Under the pieces are notes generated by a model, which ran no database searches, was not told the origin of the DNA, and saw only the letters and a program-made list of their open reading frames with translations. Made by a program: the position numbers and the translations under genes. A stretch of DNA of 64,000 nt from Butyricimonas faecalis (lineage in GTDB: Bacteria > Bacteroidota > Bacteroidia > Bacteroidales > Marinifilaceae), in contig NZ_CP032819.1 of assembly GCF_003991565.1 (NCBI RefSeq), positions 1,798,001-1,862,000 of the forward strand, in the 5' to 3' direction. Below are positions 26,134 through 35,562 of the stretch, piece after piece; the first letter of the stretch is position 1; every line of letters starts with the position of its first letter.

Positions 26134-29100
26134 TTAAAATGTACATGAAATTGAGAAATTAGGATTAATAGAAAACGGATAACTAGTTCCTCTTTCCCGT
26201 TCAATGGTAGAGAAATAAAAGATGTCTGACAAAGAAGTTGAAATAGATAAACTTTGCAACCTTGTAGCCCTCTTAAACCAATCTTGAGAGAATGTATAAG
26301 AAAGATTAATGTTATTACAACTAAACACATTATCCTTATGTATAAAAGCATCACATATATAGGTACTCAAATTACCATAATCGCCATACTTATTCTTATA
26401 ACGGGCTTGATCCCCTATCTGCTTCCAACTATATTTTGTCATCCGACGATCCAAATTATAGGTCAAACCAGCATTCTCTCCTTTTGTCATTTCTGTCTGG
26501 TTTACGGCTTTTCCTCCCCATTTCACTCCAAACCCAATTGTCATGTTAAATCCGCCATAAAAAAATGAAGTACTGAAAGTTCCATTCAATTTCGGTTGTC
26601 GATCTCCCAAGTAAACCAAATCATCAGCATTCTGCTCCAGCGTTGTCGTTACCCCATCTTTCTTTAAAAATACACGTTGCCCTGATGTAGGATCGACACC
26701 TACCGTACGCAACCCATAAATAGCTTCCAAAGAACGCCCCTCTTGATATTTCACAAAATCTGTATTTGTACTCATACCTTTATTATGCATACTAATCCGT
26801 TCTTTAAAACCTTCAGATAATTTCACCACAACATTCTTCCGCTTAGAGAAAGATGCATTTAATGACCAATTAATTCTTTTCTCCGTATTCCGATACAAAC
26901 CCACACTCACGTTTCCATCGAATCCTTCATTCCGAATTTTTCCGACATTTCCCGCAACCCGATCAAAACCATGAGATATTGGCAAATTCATATCTGTCAA
27001 CGTATTATTAGTTAGAAAATTATAATAATTCAATGAAATTCTTATTCGACTATTGAATAAACCTACATCCAAACCTGCGTTATGTTGATACGTATTTTGT
27101 TGCTCCAAATCCGAATTCGCAAATTGGCTCAAAGTCCAAGCAATTCCCCCCAAATAAGTATAAGACGAATTTCTATTGAACACCTCTAAAGATTTTTCAG
27201 GAGAAACAAACATATTCCCTGTCACACCGAAAGAATAACGGAAACGCATTTCATTAATAAATGGCAGATGCTCTTTCACGAACGTTTCATTGCTAACAAC
27301 CCATCCCGCACCTAAAGAGTAAAAATATTGGAAACGATTATTTTCACCAAAAGAAGAAGCTCCATTGTAGTTTATGGATAAATCCACAAAATAACGCTGG
27401 TTATAATAATAGTTGGCACTCGCAATCAAAGATGCTCTACGTACGGTACTCTCGCTTCCACTAGTTCCCCCAACACTCGGATAAGACATGGACATTCCCG
27501 GATGACTGACATTAGAAGAAATATATCCCGTCGCACTCCAATTAACATCATCCGAAATCGTCTCACTTAACTCTGCACTAACCCCGAGAGTTACCATATG
27601 CTTTTCCGAAAAAATATTATTATAATTCAACGCAAGTCGTACTTGCCACATTGTCTCCTCACTTTCTCTCCGAGCAAAAGACCCCTTTTTCTCTATTTCT
27701 GTCACATACTGAAAATTCTTATGCTCAGGAGGAGTAAAAGTATCTGATGTTTTGCTCTTACGATTCAACCCTAATGTTGCCGATGCTTTCAAATTTTCAG
27801 AAAGAGTTAAATCAATTATCGTATTACTGCGCAAATTAGTGTATTTCGTTTTATTCCATTTCCCCACGGCATAATCATATAATGGATTGTCAATAGGACC
27901 ATAAGTAGAAAGAGGATGATAAAAATAATCAACCGGCTTTCCATTTTCGTCATACGGTTCCCAATACCTATTCATTTGTACATAATAATAAAATTGTCCG
28001 TAAGGAGAATCCTGGCTCTTGTTTATACCTACAGACAAACTTTGCCGTACATTCCATTTATTCTTATGATACCCTAATTGCATTGTTCCATTAAAGTTTT
28101 TACGATCAGACTTTTTCATCGCACCTTGAGTATCATCATACGCCAAACTCAACATGTAATTCCAATTTTCTTGACTCCCCATAAAACGCAAAACATGATT
28201 TTGTCCTACACCTGTACGTGTCGGAACTTTTAACCAGTCATAATTTACCCCGTCTGCAATTGCCGCCTCAAGTTCCTTATAGGCATCCTCCATCTTTTGA
28301 CCATTGGGCAAATATGAATTCAAATTATCCCACACCCCATATAATTTCTCCGTTTCAAATTTTTCCGATGCAGTCATTAAATTATCATACGTACTAAAAT
28401 CCGGAATTTGAAGATTCAACCGTCCTTCATAAGAAACAGTCAATGACCCCGCATTGGCCAAAGTTGTCGTAATAACAATTACTCCATTGGCCCCGCGAGA
28501 CCCATATAACGAAGTCGCACTCGCATCCTTCAAAATAGTAATATTCTCTATATCATTCTGATTTAAATCCATTACCCGTTCCAAATCAACCTCAAAACCA
28601 TCCATAATAAACAAGGGTTGATTATACTCCGGACGTTTCTTTTGATTCTCCAAATCAGAAATATCCAACATCGTAGATGCCCCTCTCAACTGTATTTCAG
28701 GTAATGTATTCGGATCCGACCCCATCTCGTTGTTCTGAACGATCAACAAACTGGCATCTATATTTGCTAATGTTTGAATTAAATTCCGTGAAAAATTTAC
28801 CTTCAAATCCTCTTTTGTCACAGAAGTTACCGCCCCCGTGAAACTCTCTTTCGGCTTGTTGAAGATTCCTGTAACAACGACCTCTTCCACTTGCTGAAAA
28901 TCCTCTTCCAACATAATACGAAGAGTATCCGTCTTCTCTGTAAAATCAATTTGTTTCTTCTTATACCCCACAAAAGAAAACTCCAACGTCCCTTTCTCCA
29001 CGGGTAAATCTATCGCAAACCATCCTTGAGCATTGGTTGCCGTTCCTAATGAAACACCAACCATTCTCACGGTGACTCCCGGAAGCGGTTGCTTACTCTT

Positions 29101-29508
29101 ATCATGTACCCAACCTTTCACTCTCACCGATTTTTTCTTCTCTTTCATATCCTGAGGTTGAATCACAACTACATGATCTTCGATTTTATACTCGAAGCCC
29201 GTGTTGCGAAGAACTTCATCCAGAATCTCTTGAATCGTAGCTTCATGCACATTGATCGATTTTACCCGGATATTTCTCACGTCATCCACGTTATAGATAA
29301 ACGTAAATTCACTATTTGCCCGAATCGTTGAAAACACCTCTGTCAGAGCTACATTATTCAACGAAATTGTAAATTTCGCATTCTGTGAATAACTTGCCGC
29401 CGAGACAGAAACGGACAACAAGAAAAAAAAGCACAAAAATTTCATAGTCAACAATGTTTTTCGCAGCCTTATTTTCATAAGACTACTAGAGTTACATTTT
29501 TTTTTCAT
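26134..29508 (-). CDS. SusC/RagA-family TonB-dependent transporter with STN domain
   Basis: An outer-membrane importer of 1124 residues. In order: signal peptide (about 15-40), STN signalling domain (about 45-115, FTISLNNVALTEVFSTI...), a CarboxypepD_reg beta domain (about 128-210, VRVKGWVHDKSKQPLPGVTV), the TonB plug (about 225-345, with LQVEEVVVTGIFNKP and LYGSRGANGVIVI) and a 22-stranded barrel ending in an aromatic residue. The STN domain and the upstream FecR/ECF sigma genes show that it is a transducer: substrate binding should signal through FecR to the sigma factor. The coding start contains ATG followed by nine A, a possible slippage site. Confidence 0.94.
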   Translation of the reverse strand: MKKKCNSSSLMKIRLRKTLLTMKFLCFFFLLSVSVSAASYSQNAKFTISLNNVALTEVFSTIRANSEFTFIYNVDDVRNIRVKSINVHEATIQEILDEVLRNTGFEYKIEDHVVVIQPQDMKEKKKSVRVKGWVHDKSKQPLPGVTVRMVGVSLGTATNAQGWFAIDLPVEKGTLEFSFVGYKKKQIDFTEKTDTLRIMLEEDFQQVEEVVVTGIFNKPKESFTGAVTSVTKEDLKVNFSRNLIQTLANIDASLLIVQNNEMGSDPNTLPEIQLRGASTMLDISDLENQKKRPEYNQPLFIMDGFEVDLERVMDLNQNDIENITILKDASATSLYGSRGANGVIVITTTLANAGSLTVSYEGRLNLQIPDFSTYDNLMTASEKFETEKLYGVWDNLNSYLPNGQKMEDAYKELEAAIADGVNYDWLKVPTRTGVGQNHVLRFMGSQENWNYMLSLAYDDTQGAMKKSDRKNFNGTMQLGYHKNKWNVRQSLSVGINKSQDSPYGQFYYYVQMNRYWEPYDENGKPVDYFYHPLSTYGPIDNPLYDYAVGKWNKTKYTNLRSNTIIDLTLSENLKASATLGLNRKSKTSDTFTPPEHKNFQYVTEIEKKGSFARRESEETMWQVRLALNYNNIFSEKHMVTLGVSAELSETISDDVNWSATGYISSNVSHPGMSMSYPSVGGTSGSESTVRRASLIASANYYYNQRYFVDLSINYNGASSFGENNRFQYFYSLGAGWVVSNETFVKEHLPFINEMRFRYSFGVTGNMFVSPEKSLEVFNRNSSYTYLGGIAWTLSQFANSDLEQQNTYQHNAGLDVGLFNSRIRISLNYYNFLTNNTLTDMNLPISHGFDRVAGNVGKIRNEGFDGNVSVGLYRNTEKRINWSLNASFSKRKNVVVKLSEGFKERISMHNKGMSTNTDFVKYQEGRSLEAIYGLRTVGVDPTSGQRVFLKKDGVTTTLEQNADDLVYLGDRQPKLNGTFSTSFFYGGFNMTIGFGVKWGGKAVNQTEMTKGENAGLTYNLDRRMTKYSWKQIGDQARYKNKYGDYGNLSTYICDAFIHKDNVFSCNNINLSYTFSQDWFKRATRLQSLSISTSLSDIFYFSTIERERGTSYPFSINPNFSISCTF

Positions 29509-29555
29509 AACTTTGTTCTTGAGTTTTACATTGAATTAAATATTGAATGTATTCG

Positions 29556-29589
29556 GACAGATAGCATGGGGGTGCTGTCTGTCTTTTTT
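29556..29589. other. Stem-loop between fecR and susC
   Basis: GACAGATAGCA (29556-29566) pairs with TGCTGTCTGTC (29573-29583) around a G-rich loop, with a T-tract on the plus-strand side that includes the fecR stop. On the minus strand it has the A-tract in front and no T-tract after, so it could attenuate or process the fecR-susC transcript or stop antisense transcription. Confidence 0.55.
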
Positions 29590-30754
29590 ATTCATACACG
29601 TTTATAGTTCTATCTTTTATTTCAAATTTCACACGTTTAGTCTGTTCTATTCTTCTCAATATCTCGTTTATATCCTCGTATCGTTTAATCTCAACCGAGA
29701 ATTTCATCTTTTTCAGCGTCGGATTCACATAAAAAATATTCACGTTATACCAGCGGGCCATATCGTCCAGTATCATCTCCAGATCAACATCCTCAAAATA
29801 AAAAATTCCCTCTTTCCATAACACATAATTACGGGCATCAACCTGTTTCACCTTAAACTTGTCATCAGACCAAATGGCTTGCTGATTAGGCAATAAAACA
29901 ACCTGTTCATCACCTTTCTTCAACTGCACCTTTCCTGTTACCAACGTGGTCACCACATCTTCTTGATAAGCCGAAACATTAAAACTTGTTCCTAAAACCC
30001 GAATATCTACCCCGTTCACGGTCACAACAAAAGGTTTTTCCCTATTCTTTGCCACCTCAAAATAAACCTCTCCATCCATCTCCACTCTTCTTTCATCGCC
30101 CGTGAAAGCCACCGGATAACGCAACTTCGATTCCGTATTCAACCACACGCGGGTTCCATCAGCCAATTCCAACGAGAATTCTCCTCCCCGCGGCACGATC
30201 AACGTGTTATACTTCACTTCTGTCGATTGTCCAACTAAAGAATCCATTCCCGAATATTTCACCATATTATCCAATGTTAAAATTCGGGTACCTCCCTCCT
30301 CTTCCAATTGCAAGTTCGTTTCTGGTACCAAATCTACTCTCCTTCCATTGGCAAGTACAAGTTGTGCTTTCATACTACCATGTTCGATTTTGGTAACAGC
30401 AACATTCTCCACCTCTTGTTCTTCTTCATTTACAAACCAAAAAATCCCCATGCTCACGAACAATAATATAACTGCCGCATATTTACTCCACGTAATCCAC
30501 CGAACTGTTTTCCGGATCGTATGAGATTTCACCGTCCTCCACCGGGATTCCATTATTTGTCTTCCCCGCTCTTGATCCTTACAGACCTCATTCCCAGTCT
30601 TTAACGATTCCAGAATATTCGTATATTCCTTCCGATGACGCTCATCCTCATCCAACCAACGGGTCAACACGGCCCGATCTCTTTCATCAATCGTTCCGGT
30701 CAACTCTTCGGCAATGAGCCGGGCTATATCCAAACGTTTTTTTAGTAAATCCAT
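29588..30754 (-). CDS. FecR-family anti-sigma factor
   Basis: An inner-membrane regulator of 388 residues that holds the ECF sigma factor until the SusC STN domain signals. N-terminal cytosolic region with a Trp-containing helix (RAVLTRWLDEDERHR, about residues 26-40), one transmembrane helix (about 90-107, YAAVILLFVSMGIFWFV), the periplasmic FecR domain (about 160-260, VPRGGEFSLELADGTRVWLN) and a C-terminal DUF4974 domain that resembles STN. It follows the sigma gene by about 95 bases and precedes susC by about 80 bases. Complete family length. Confidence 0.93.
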   Translation of the reverse strand: MDLLKKRLDIARLIAEELTGTIDERDRAVLTRWLDEDERHRKEYTNILESLKTGNEVCKDQERGRQIMESRWRTVKSHTIRKTVRWITWSKYAAVILLFVSMGIFWFVNEEEQEVENVAVTKIEHGSMKAQLVLANGRRVDLVPETNLQLEEEGGTRILTLDNMVKYSGMDSLVGQSTEVKYNTLIVPRGGEFSLELADGTRVWLNTESKLRYPVAFTGDERRVEMDGEVYFEVAKNREKPFVVTVNGVDIRVLGTSFNVSAYQEDVVTTLVTGKVQLKKGDEQVVLLPNQQAIWSDDKFKVKQVDARNYVLWKEGIFYFEDVDLEMILDDMARWYNVNIFYVNPTLKKMKFSVEIKRYEDINEILRRIEQTKRVKFEIKDRTINVYE

Positions 30755-30850
30755 ACTCTTACATTTGTCATTTTATCATAGAGATTACTTCAAATGAAAA
30801 GTGGGTAGGTAAAACAAGAAAAAAAATCAAAAAAAGAAAAGATTTAACAT

Positions 30851-31390
30851 TTACTCCCCTAACAGGAACATAAAAACCACAAAATAATTCTTTGACAACA
30901 AACTTCTTAAGGCCTCGTAAGCAGATTTTTTCAAATACTTCACCGTGTTCACGGAAATACTTAATTCTTCTGCAACTTCCGGATTAGTTTTCCCTTCCAA
31001 ATTCAAAAGAATCACTTTACGAGTCTGTGGTGACAACCGGTCAATAGCAGTATATAGAATCCGCATGGTTTCCTGTCGGGTAACCTCCTGCAAAAAATCA
31101 TAATCATCCACGTCATTCTCATCCAACTGTGCAAAATAATGTTCCTTCGCCTGTTGATGCTTACAATGATTCCAATACAAATGGCGTGCAACCGTGTATA
31201 AAAAAGCTTTTCCGTAATCAACCGAAACGATCTCATCTCGCCGTTCATACACCCGAATAAAAGTCTCTTGTGCTAAATCAGCCGCTAATTCATCATCCCC
31301 CGTGTACCGTTTCATGAAAGCATACACGGAGGAAAAATTCTCCCGAAAGAATACTTCAAAATCTTTATTGGACTGAATAATAGCACTCAT
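30851..31390 (-). CDS. ECF RNA polymerase sigma factor
   Basis: A 179-residue extracytoplasmic-function sigma factor. Region 2 (about residues 12-80, with DLAQETFIRVYERR) binds the -10 site and core polymerase; region 4 (about 115-170, LSPQTRKVILLNLEGKTNPEVAEELSISVNTVKYLKKSA) is the helix-turn-helix for the -35 site. Short length and adjacency to fecR/susC place it in the Bacteroidota SusC-transducer class. A nearly ideal housekeeping promoter ends only seven bases before the ATG, so its mRNA would be leaderless or nearly so; the ATG lies in the centre of the palindrome 31381-31397. The C-terminal tail is hydrophobic (NYFVVFMFLLGE). Confidence 0.92.
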   Translation of the reverse strand: MSAIIQSNKDFEVFFRENFSSVYAFMKRYTGDDELAADLAQETFIRVYERRDEIVSVDYGKAFLYTVARHLYWNHCKHQQAKEHYFAQLDENDVDDYDFLQEVTRQETMRILYTAIDRLSPQTRKVILLNLEGKTNPEVAEELSISVNTVKYLKKSAYEALRSLLSKNYFVVFMFLLGE

Positions 31391-31397
31391 AGTGCTA

Positions 31398-31428
31398 CAA
31401 AAATAACTATTCCTCCGAAATATTCAAA
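31398..31428 (-). promoter_or_regulatory. Promoter of the ECF sigma gene
   Basis: On the minus strand TTTG (31428-31425), 19 bases, then TATTTTTG (31405-31398): a full match to the TTTG/TAnnTTTG pattern. The ATG begins at 31390, so the predicted start point falls within 0-5 bases of it. Confidence 0.7.
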
Positions 31429-31462
31429 TACACAATAATCGAATCAACGAACTTTATATTTC

Positions 31463-32533
31463 TTAAAACAACAAACCATCCCGCACTTCAAGATATGACT
31501 GAATTAATCGGGAGACAGCATATTCTCCCACCCGATCATCAGGTACTTTCAAATATTTTCCCATACTCCTCGAAAATGAATCAATTCGAATTTCATAAAA
31601 TACAGGAAATATCACCCGATGGGACAAAACGTGTTTCTTCGCCACGTACTCCCGAACAATTTCAATATTTTCGATGCCATCAAATAATTCCTGAAAAACA
31701 ACCATCCCGGACAATTCCTCCCACGTAACCGCTCGTTCCGTTTCGATTAACGGAAACTCGTAGAGATTACGCCAAATATCATTCCCCATCCGCTTGGATA
31801 AAAGGGTCATTCCCTGCCCATGTACATACAAATAATTAAAATAACGAGGTTTCACCACGGTCTTCCCATTTTTCACGGGTAATCGCTCCACTCGCCGGGC
31901 AGACAATCCCAAACACTTTCCGTTTAAAGGACAACTCTCGCAATCCGGTGATTTGGGCACACATTGCAACGCCCCGAACTCCATCATCGCCTGGTTAAAC
32001 AAATCCGGACGACGTTCATCCAATAGGGATTGTGCCAATGCCGTAAAATACTTCTTCCCTTCTCCCCCATCAATCGGTAAATCTATATCAAACAACCGGG
32101 CCAACACCCGAAAAACATTTCCGTCCACAGCAGCATAAGACAACCGGTAAGCAAAAGAACAAATGGCTGCTGCCGTGTAATCACCAATTCCTCTCAACGA
32201 AAGAACCTCTTCTCGTGTACGGGGGAAAACGCCGCCAAAATCATTCATAATCTGCCGGGCTGCTGCATGAAGATTTCTAGCCCGGCTATAATACCCCAAC
32301 CCCTGCCAATACTTCATCACCTCATCCTCATCCGCCCCGGCAAGTGCTGCCACATTGGGAAACCGTTCCGTGAATCGGTTAAAATACTCCAATCCTTGTA
32401 CCACCCTGGTCTGTTGAAGTATGATCTCCGAAATCCAGATCAGGTAAGGATCAGAAGTTTTTCGCCACGGTAAATCCCGCTTGTTTCCCTCGTACCAATG
32501 AATCAATATGTCGCTAATCTCTCTATCTTCCAT
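31463..32533 (-). CDS. mutY: A/G-specific adenine DNA glycosylase
   Basis: Removes adenine mispaired with 8-oxoguanine. The 356-residue protein has the catalytic region (LPWRKTSDPYLIWISEIILQQTRV, containing the catalytic Glu), the helix-hairpin-helix LSLRGIGDYTAAAI, the catalytic Asp segment AAVDGNVFRVLARLF, the 4Fe-4S cluster cysteines (C-x6-C-x2-C-x5-C in CVPKSPDCESCPLNGKC) and a C-terminal NUDIX-like MutT domain (about 230-350) that recognises 8-oxoG. Complete. It stands between the ECF sigma and dps genes, on the same strand, with its own spacer. Confidence 0.95.
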   Translation of the reverse strand: MEDREISDILIHWYEGNKRDLPWRKTSDPYLIWISEIILQQTRVVQGLEYFNRFTERFPNVAALAGADEDEVMKYWQGLGYYSRARNLHAAARQIMNDFGGVFPRTREEVLSLRGIGDYTAAAICSFAYRLSYAAVDGNVFRVLARLFDIDLPIDGGEGKKYFTALAQSLLDERRPDLFNQAMMEFGALQCVPKSPDCESCPLNGKCLGLSARRVERLPVKNGKTVVKPRYFNYLYVHGQGMTLLSKRMGNDIWRNLYEFPLIETERAVTWEELSGMVVFQELFDGIENIEIVREYVAKKHVLSHRVIFPVFYEIRIDSFSRSMGKYLKVPDDRVGEYAVSRLIQSYLEVRDGLLF

Positions 32534-32599
32534 CTCGTGTAATTATTCGCCACGAAGATAGTAAAAACATCGGATCAAAAGGTTACTATACTCAAAACA

Positions 32600-32628
32600 A
32601 AAGGGATCACCATCACGGCAATCCCTTT
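32600..32628 (-). terminator. Terminator of dps
   Basis: AAAGGGAT and ATCCCTTT form an 8-base perfect stem with a 13-base loop, 30 bases past the dps stop, followed by TTGTTTT on the minus strand. Confidence 0.75.
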
Positions 32629-32657
32629 CCATTCACTAATAACAAAAAAATCTATCC

Positions 32658-33143
32658 CTATTCCAAATGGGCCCGGATCATCCAAGTTACTTTTTCTTTC
32701 TTCTCAATCATATCTTCCAAGAAATTGGATGTCCCGAAGTCCTTTGACTCTTCTTTATCTATTGTTTCCAAATCTTCACGGATTTGACGGATTAACTCGG
32801 CATTGTCATCCAGCAAAGCGGTTAACATTCCCTTGGCATCAGGCAAGGCCTTTTCCTCATCCTGTTCTTTAATGCGATTATGCTCCAAGCATCCTTTCAG
32901 AGAACCGATAGGGCGTTCGTCCAAATCACGAACACGCTCGGCAATGCTATCAATATCTTCAATCAAGCCATTGTAAAGATCTTCCAAAAAAGTGTGGTAA
33001 GACCTGAAACTCGGGCCCTTCATATTCCAGTGGTAATTCCAAGTTTTAGCAAGTAAAACAAAATGGTCTGCCAACAGGTTATTCAAAATGGTTTTGCTGG
33101 ATTTAATCATTGCAGCATCTAAACCGATATTTCCTTTCATCAT
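32658..33143 (-). CDS. dps: Dps-family ferritin-like DNA-protection protein
   Basis: A 161-residue four-helix protein that forms a 12-mer, oxidises and stores iron and shields DNA under oxidative stress. It has the Dps ferroxidase residues at the subunit interface: the His in AKTWNYHWNMKGPSF and the Asp/Glu in LYNGLIEDIDSIAERVR (about residues 38-75). The length and the helical pattern fit. Two mutually exclusive stems (TTTCTAT/ATAGAAA and TTTCGTTT/AAACGAAA) can form in the leader near 33165-33205. Regulation by peroxide or stationary phase is likely by analogy only. Confidence 0.9.
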   Translation of the reverse strand: MMKGNIGLDAAMIKSSKTILNNLLADHFVLLAKTWNYHWNMKGPSFRSYHTFLEDLYNGLIEDIDSIAERVRDLDERPIGSLKGCLEHNRIKEQDEEKALPDAKGMLTALLDDNAELIRQIREDLETIDKEESKDFGTSNFLEDMIEKKEKVTWMIRAHLE

Positions 33144-33284
33144 AACTATAAATATTTAAAAGTTCATTTCTATTTCGTTTTCAACACTTATAGAAACGAA
33201 AGGGACGCTATAAAGTTTCAATTCATGGCTTAAAATTCAATATTTTTTCTCGCACCGGGATACAATAAGTTCAGGGACTATTCG

Positions 33285-35390
33285 TTACTTCAGTCCTCTC
33301 TTATGCAACAAAGGATCTTCCGACGGCTCCTGACCGCGGAATTTGATATACTGCTGCATCGGATCTGCATATCCGCCTTCTGACAGAACATATTTTCTAA
33401 ACTTACCAGCCAACTCTTTATTATAAATATCCCCGGAAGACTTGAATGCTTGGAACGCGTCCGCATCCAACACTTCGGCCCAGAGATACACGTAATATCC
33501 CGCACTGTAACCTCCATCAAAAATATGAGAGAAATACGTAGAGCGATAGCGAGGTAATATCTCTTTGATCAAACCGTATTTATCCATCGAGGCTTTCTCG
33601 AAAGCGTTCACGTCAAAATCCTTCACTTCTGTATTAGAGTACCAATCCATGTCGAGCAAAGCAGCCGCCACGTATTCCACCGTCGCAAATCCCTGGTTAA
33701 AATGTCCGCTCTCCTGAATCTTCTGGATTAACGCATCCGGCATCGTTTCGCCAGTCTGGTAATGTTTTGCATACATTTTCAACACGTCCGGTTCACTCGC
33801 CCAATTCTCCATCACCTGTGAAGGCAACTCTACCATATCGTGAGGAATAGTACCCGCAATCCGCTGGTAATCGCCACGAGTAAAGAATCCGTGCAAGGCA
33901 TGTCCGAACTCATGGAACATCGTTTCCGTGTCATCCCAACTCAACAAAACGGGAGCATCCCCCACGGCCGGAGAAAAATTGTAAACCAGAGAAACTAACG
34001 GCATCTCCTCCTGCCCGTCCACTTTCGTGTAATGACGGAATTCGGTCATCCATGCTCCTGCCGACTTGCTGGCACGCGTGTAATAATCCAAATACAAAAT
34101 ACCGAGAGAAGTCCCATCAGCCTCTTTCACCTCGTAAGTCTCCACTTGCGGGTGATACAACGGAATATCCGTTCTCTTATGCATGGTGATTCCATACAAT
34201 TTATTGGCAACCGCAAACATCCCATCCCGCACGTTTTCCAGTTTCAGATAAGGAGCCATCTCGGATTCGTCCAAATCATACTTCTGTTTCCGCAACTTCT
34301 CCGCGTAATACCACCAATCCCAACTTTCCAACTTAGACTTCATTCCTTCTTTCGCAGCGATGGCCTGCATTTCAGCTAATTCCTGTTTGGCAACCTTCAA
34401 TGCCGGTTCCCACACACGCCCCATGAAATCATAGATAGCCTTCGGAGTTTTGGCCATATTCACGTCTACCACGTAAGCGGCATAAGTGTCAAATCCCAGC
34501 AATTTAGCCTTTTCCGTTCTCAAGTTCACCATTTTAGCTAACACGACCTTATTATCGTTAGCATTGTCATTATTCCCGCGCATGTAATATCCTTTGTACA
34601 ACTTCTCCCGCAAATCACGATTTTGGGCATACGTCAGGAAAGGAATCATACTTGGTTTTTGAACCGTGAAAACCCATTTACCTTCCATCCCCCGCTCTTT
34701 AGCCTCGGCAGCAGCGGCAGCAATAGAAGTTTCCGGAAGTCCGGCCAAGTCATTCTCGTTATCAACAACCAGCGTGAAAGCATTTGTCTCTTTCAACAGG
34801 TTATCCCCGTACTGCAAACTCAATTTAGCCAATTCACCATTAATCTGCATCATCTTAGCCTTATCGGCATCATTCAGATTCGCACCTCCACGCACGAAAT
34901 CATTGTAATACAATTCCAACGTACGCAAGGCCAGAGCATCCAATCCCAAAGTCTCCCGCTTATCGTACAAAGCCTTGATCCGGGCAAACAATTTAGGATT
35001 CATGTTAATCTCATCCCCGTGGGCTGTTACGGCAGGACTGATTTCCAGGGCCAACTGCTGCATTTCGTCATTCTTCATCGCCTCATACAGGTTGAAGAAT
35101 ATCGATGAGGTCTGATTCAGCAACTCCCCGGCCCGATCAAGAGCTACGATCGTATTCTCGAAAGTCGGTTCTTCCGGATTATTCACGATAGCCTCGATTT
35201 CTGCCTTGTGTTGTTTCATGCCTTCCTCGAAAGCCGGCTTATAATCCGCCGGTTTTATCTTATCAAAAGGAGGAGTTTGAAACGGGGTTTCAAACTTCTG
35301 CATCAACGGATTGTTCACTTGCTTAGCACCATCCTTACAAGACGTTACTAACGCGGTAACACTCAAAAGTAATATAACGCTCTTTTTCAT
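33285..35390 (-). CDS. M3-family metallopeptidase (peptidyl-dipeptidase Dcp type), lipoprotein
   Basis: A 701-residue zinc peptidase of the thimet oligopeptidase/Dcp family that cuts short peptides. Zinc motif HEFGHALHGFF (about residue 493) with the downstream Glu in ...DMVELPSQVMENW. A signal peptide with lipobox (LVTSCKD) shows that it is exported and lipid-anchored, so it works in the periplasm or at the surface. Family length is normal. It lies upstream of dps on the minus strand and divergent from a C1 peptidase. It would supply dipeptides, for which the PepT and OPT genes at 47-50 kb are logical partners (inference). Confidence 0.92.
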   Translation of the reverse strand: MKKSVILLLSVTALVTSCKDGAKQVNNPLMQKFETPFQTPPFDKIKPADYKPAFEEGMKQHKAEIEAIVNNPEEPTFENTIVALDRAGELLNQTSSIFFNLYEAMKNDEMQQLALEISPAVTAHGDEINMNPKLFARIKALYDKRETLGLDALALRTLELYYNDFVRGGANLNDADKAKMMQINGELAKLSLQYGDNLLKETNAFTLVVDNENDLAGLPETSIAAAAAEAKERGMEGKWVFTVQKPSMIPFLTYAQNRDLREKLYKGYYMRGNNDNANDNKVVLAKMVNLRTEKAKLLGFDTYAAYVVDVNMAKTPKAIYDFMGRVWEPALKVAKQELAEMQAIAAKEGMKSKLESWDWWYYAEKLRKQKYDLDESEMAPYLKLENVRDGMFAVANKLYGITMHKRTDIPLYHPQVETYEVKEADGTSLGILYLDYYTRASKSAGAWMTEFRHYTKVDGQEEMPLVSLVYNFSPAVGDAPVLLSWDDTETMFHEFGHALHGFFTRGDYQRIAGTIPHDMVELPSQVMENWASEPDVLKMYAKHYQTGETMPDALIQKIQESGHFNQGFATVEYVAAALLDMDWYSNTEVKDFDVNAFEKASMDKYGLIKEILPRYRSTYFSHIFDGGYSAGYYVYLWAEVLDADAFQAFKSSGDIYNKELAGKFRKYVLSEGGYADPMQQYIKFRGQEPSEDPLLHKRGLK

Positions 35391-35562
35391 GAATAAAGTA
35401 ATTTATATTTAAGTATATTTATCTCCACGTCCACAAAAACAAGGTAAAGATATAGATTATCCGCTACAAAGCATTCGTTTGGCAGTTAAAAGATTATTTT
35501 TAGCGTATGCAAAATTTTAATTAACTTCGCCATCAAAGTAAAAATACCAAAATCAATCAAAT

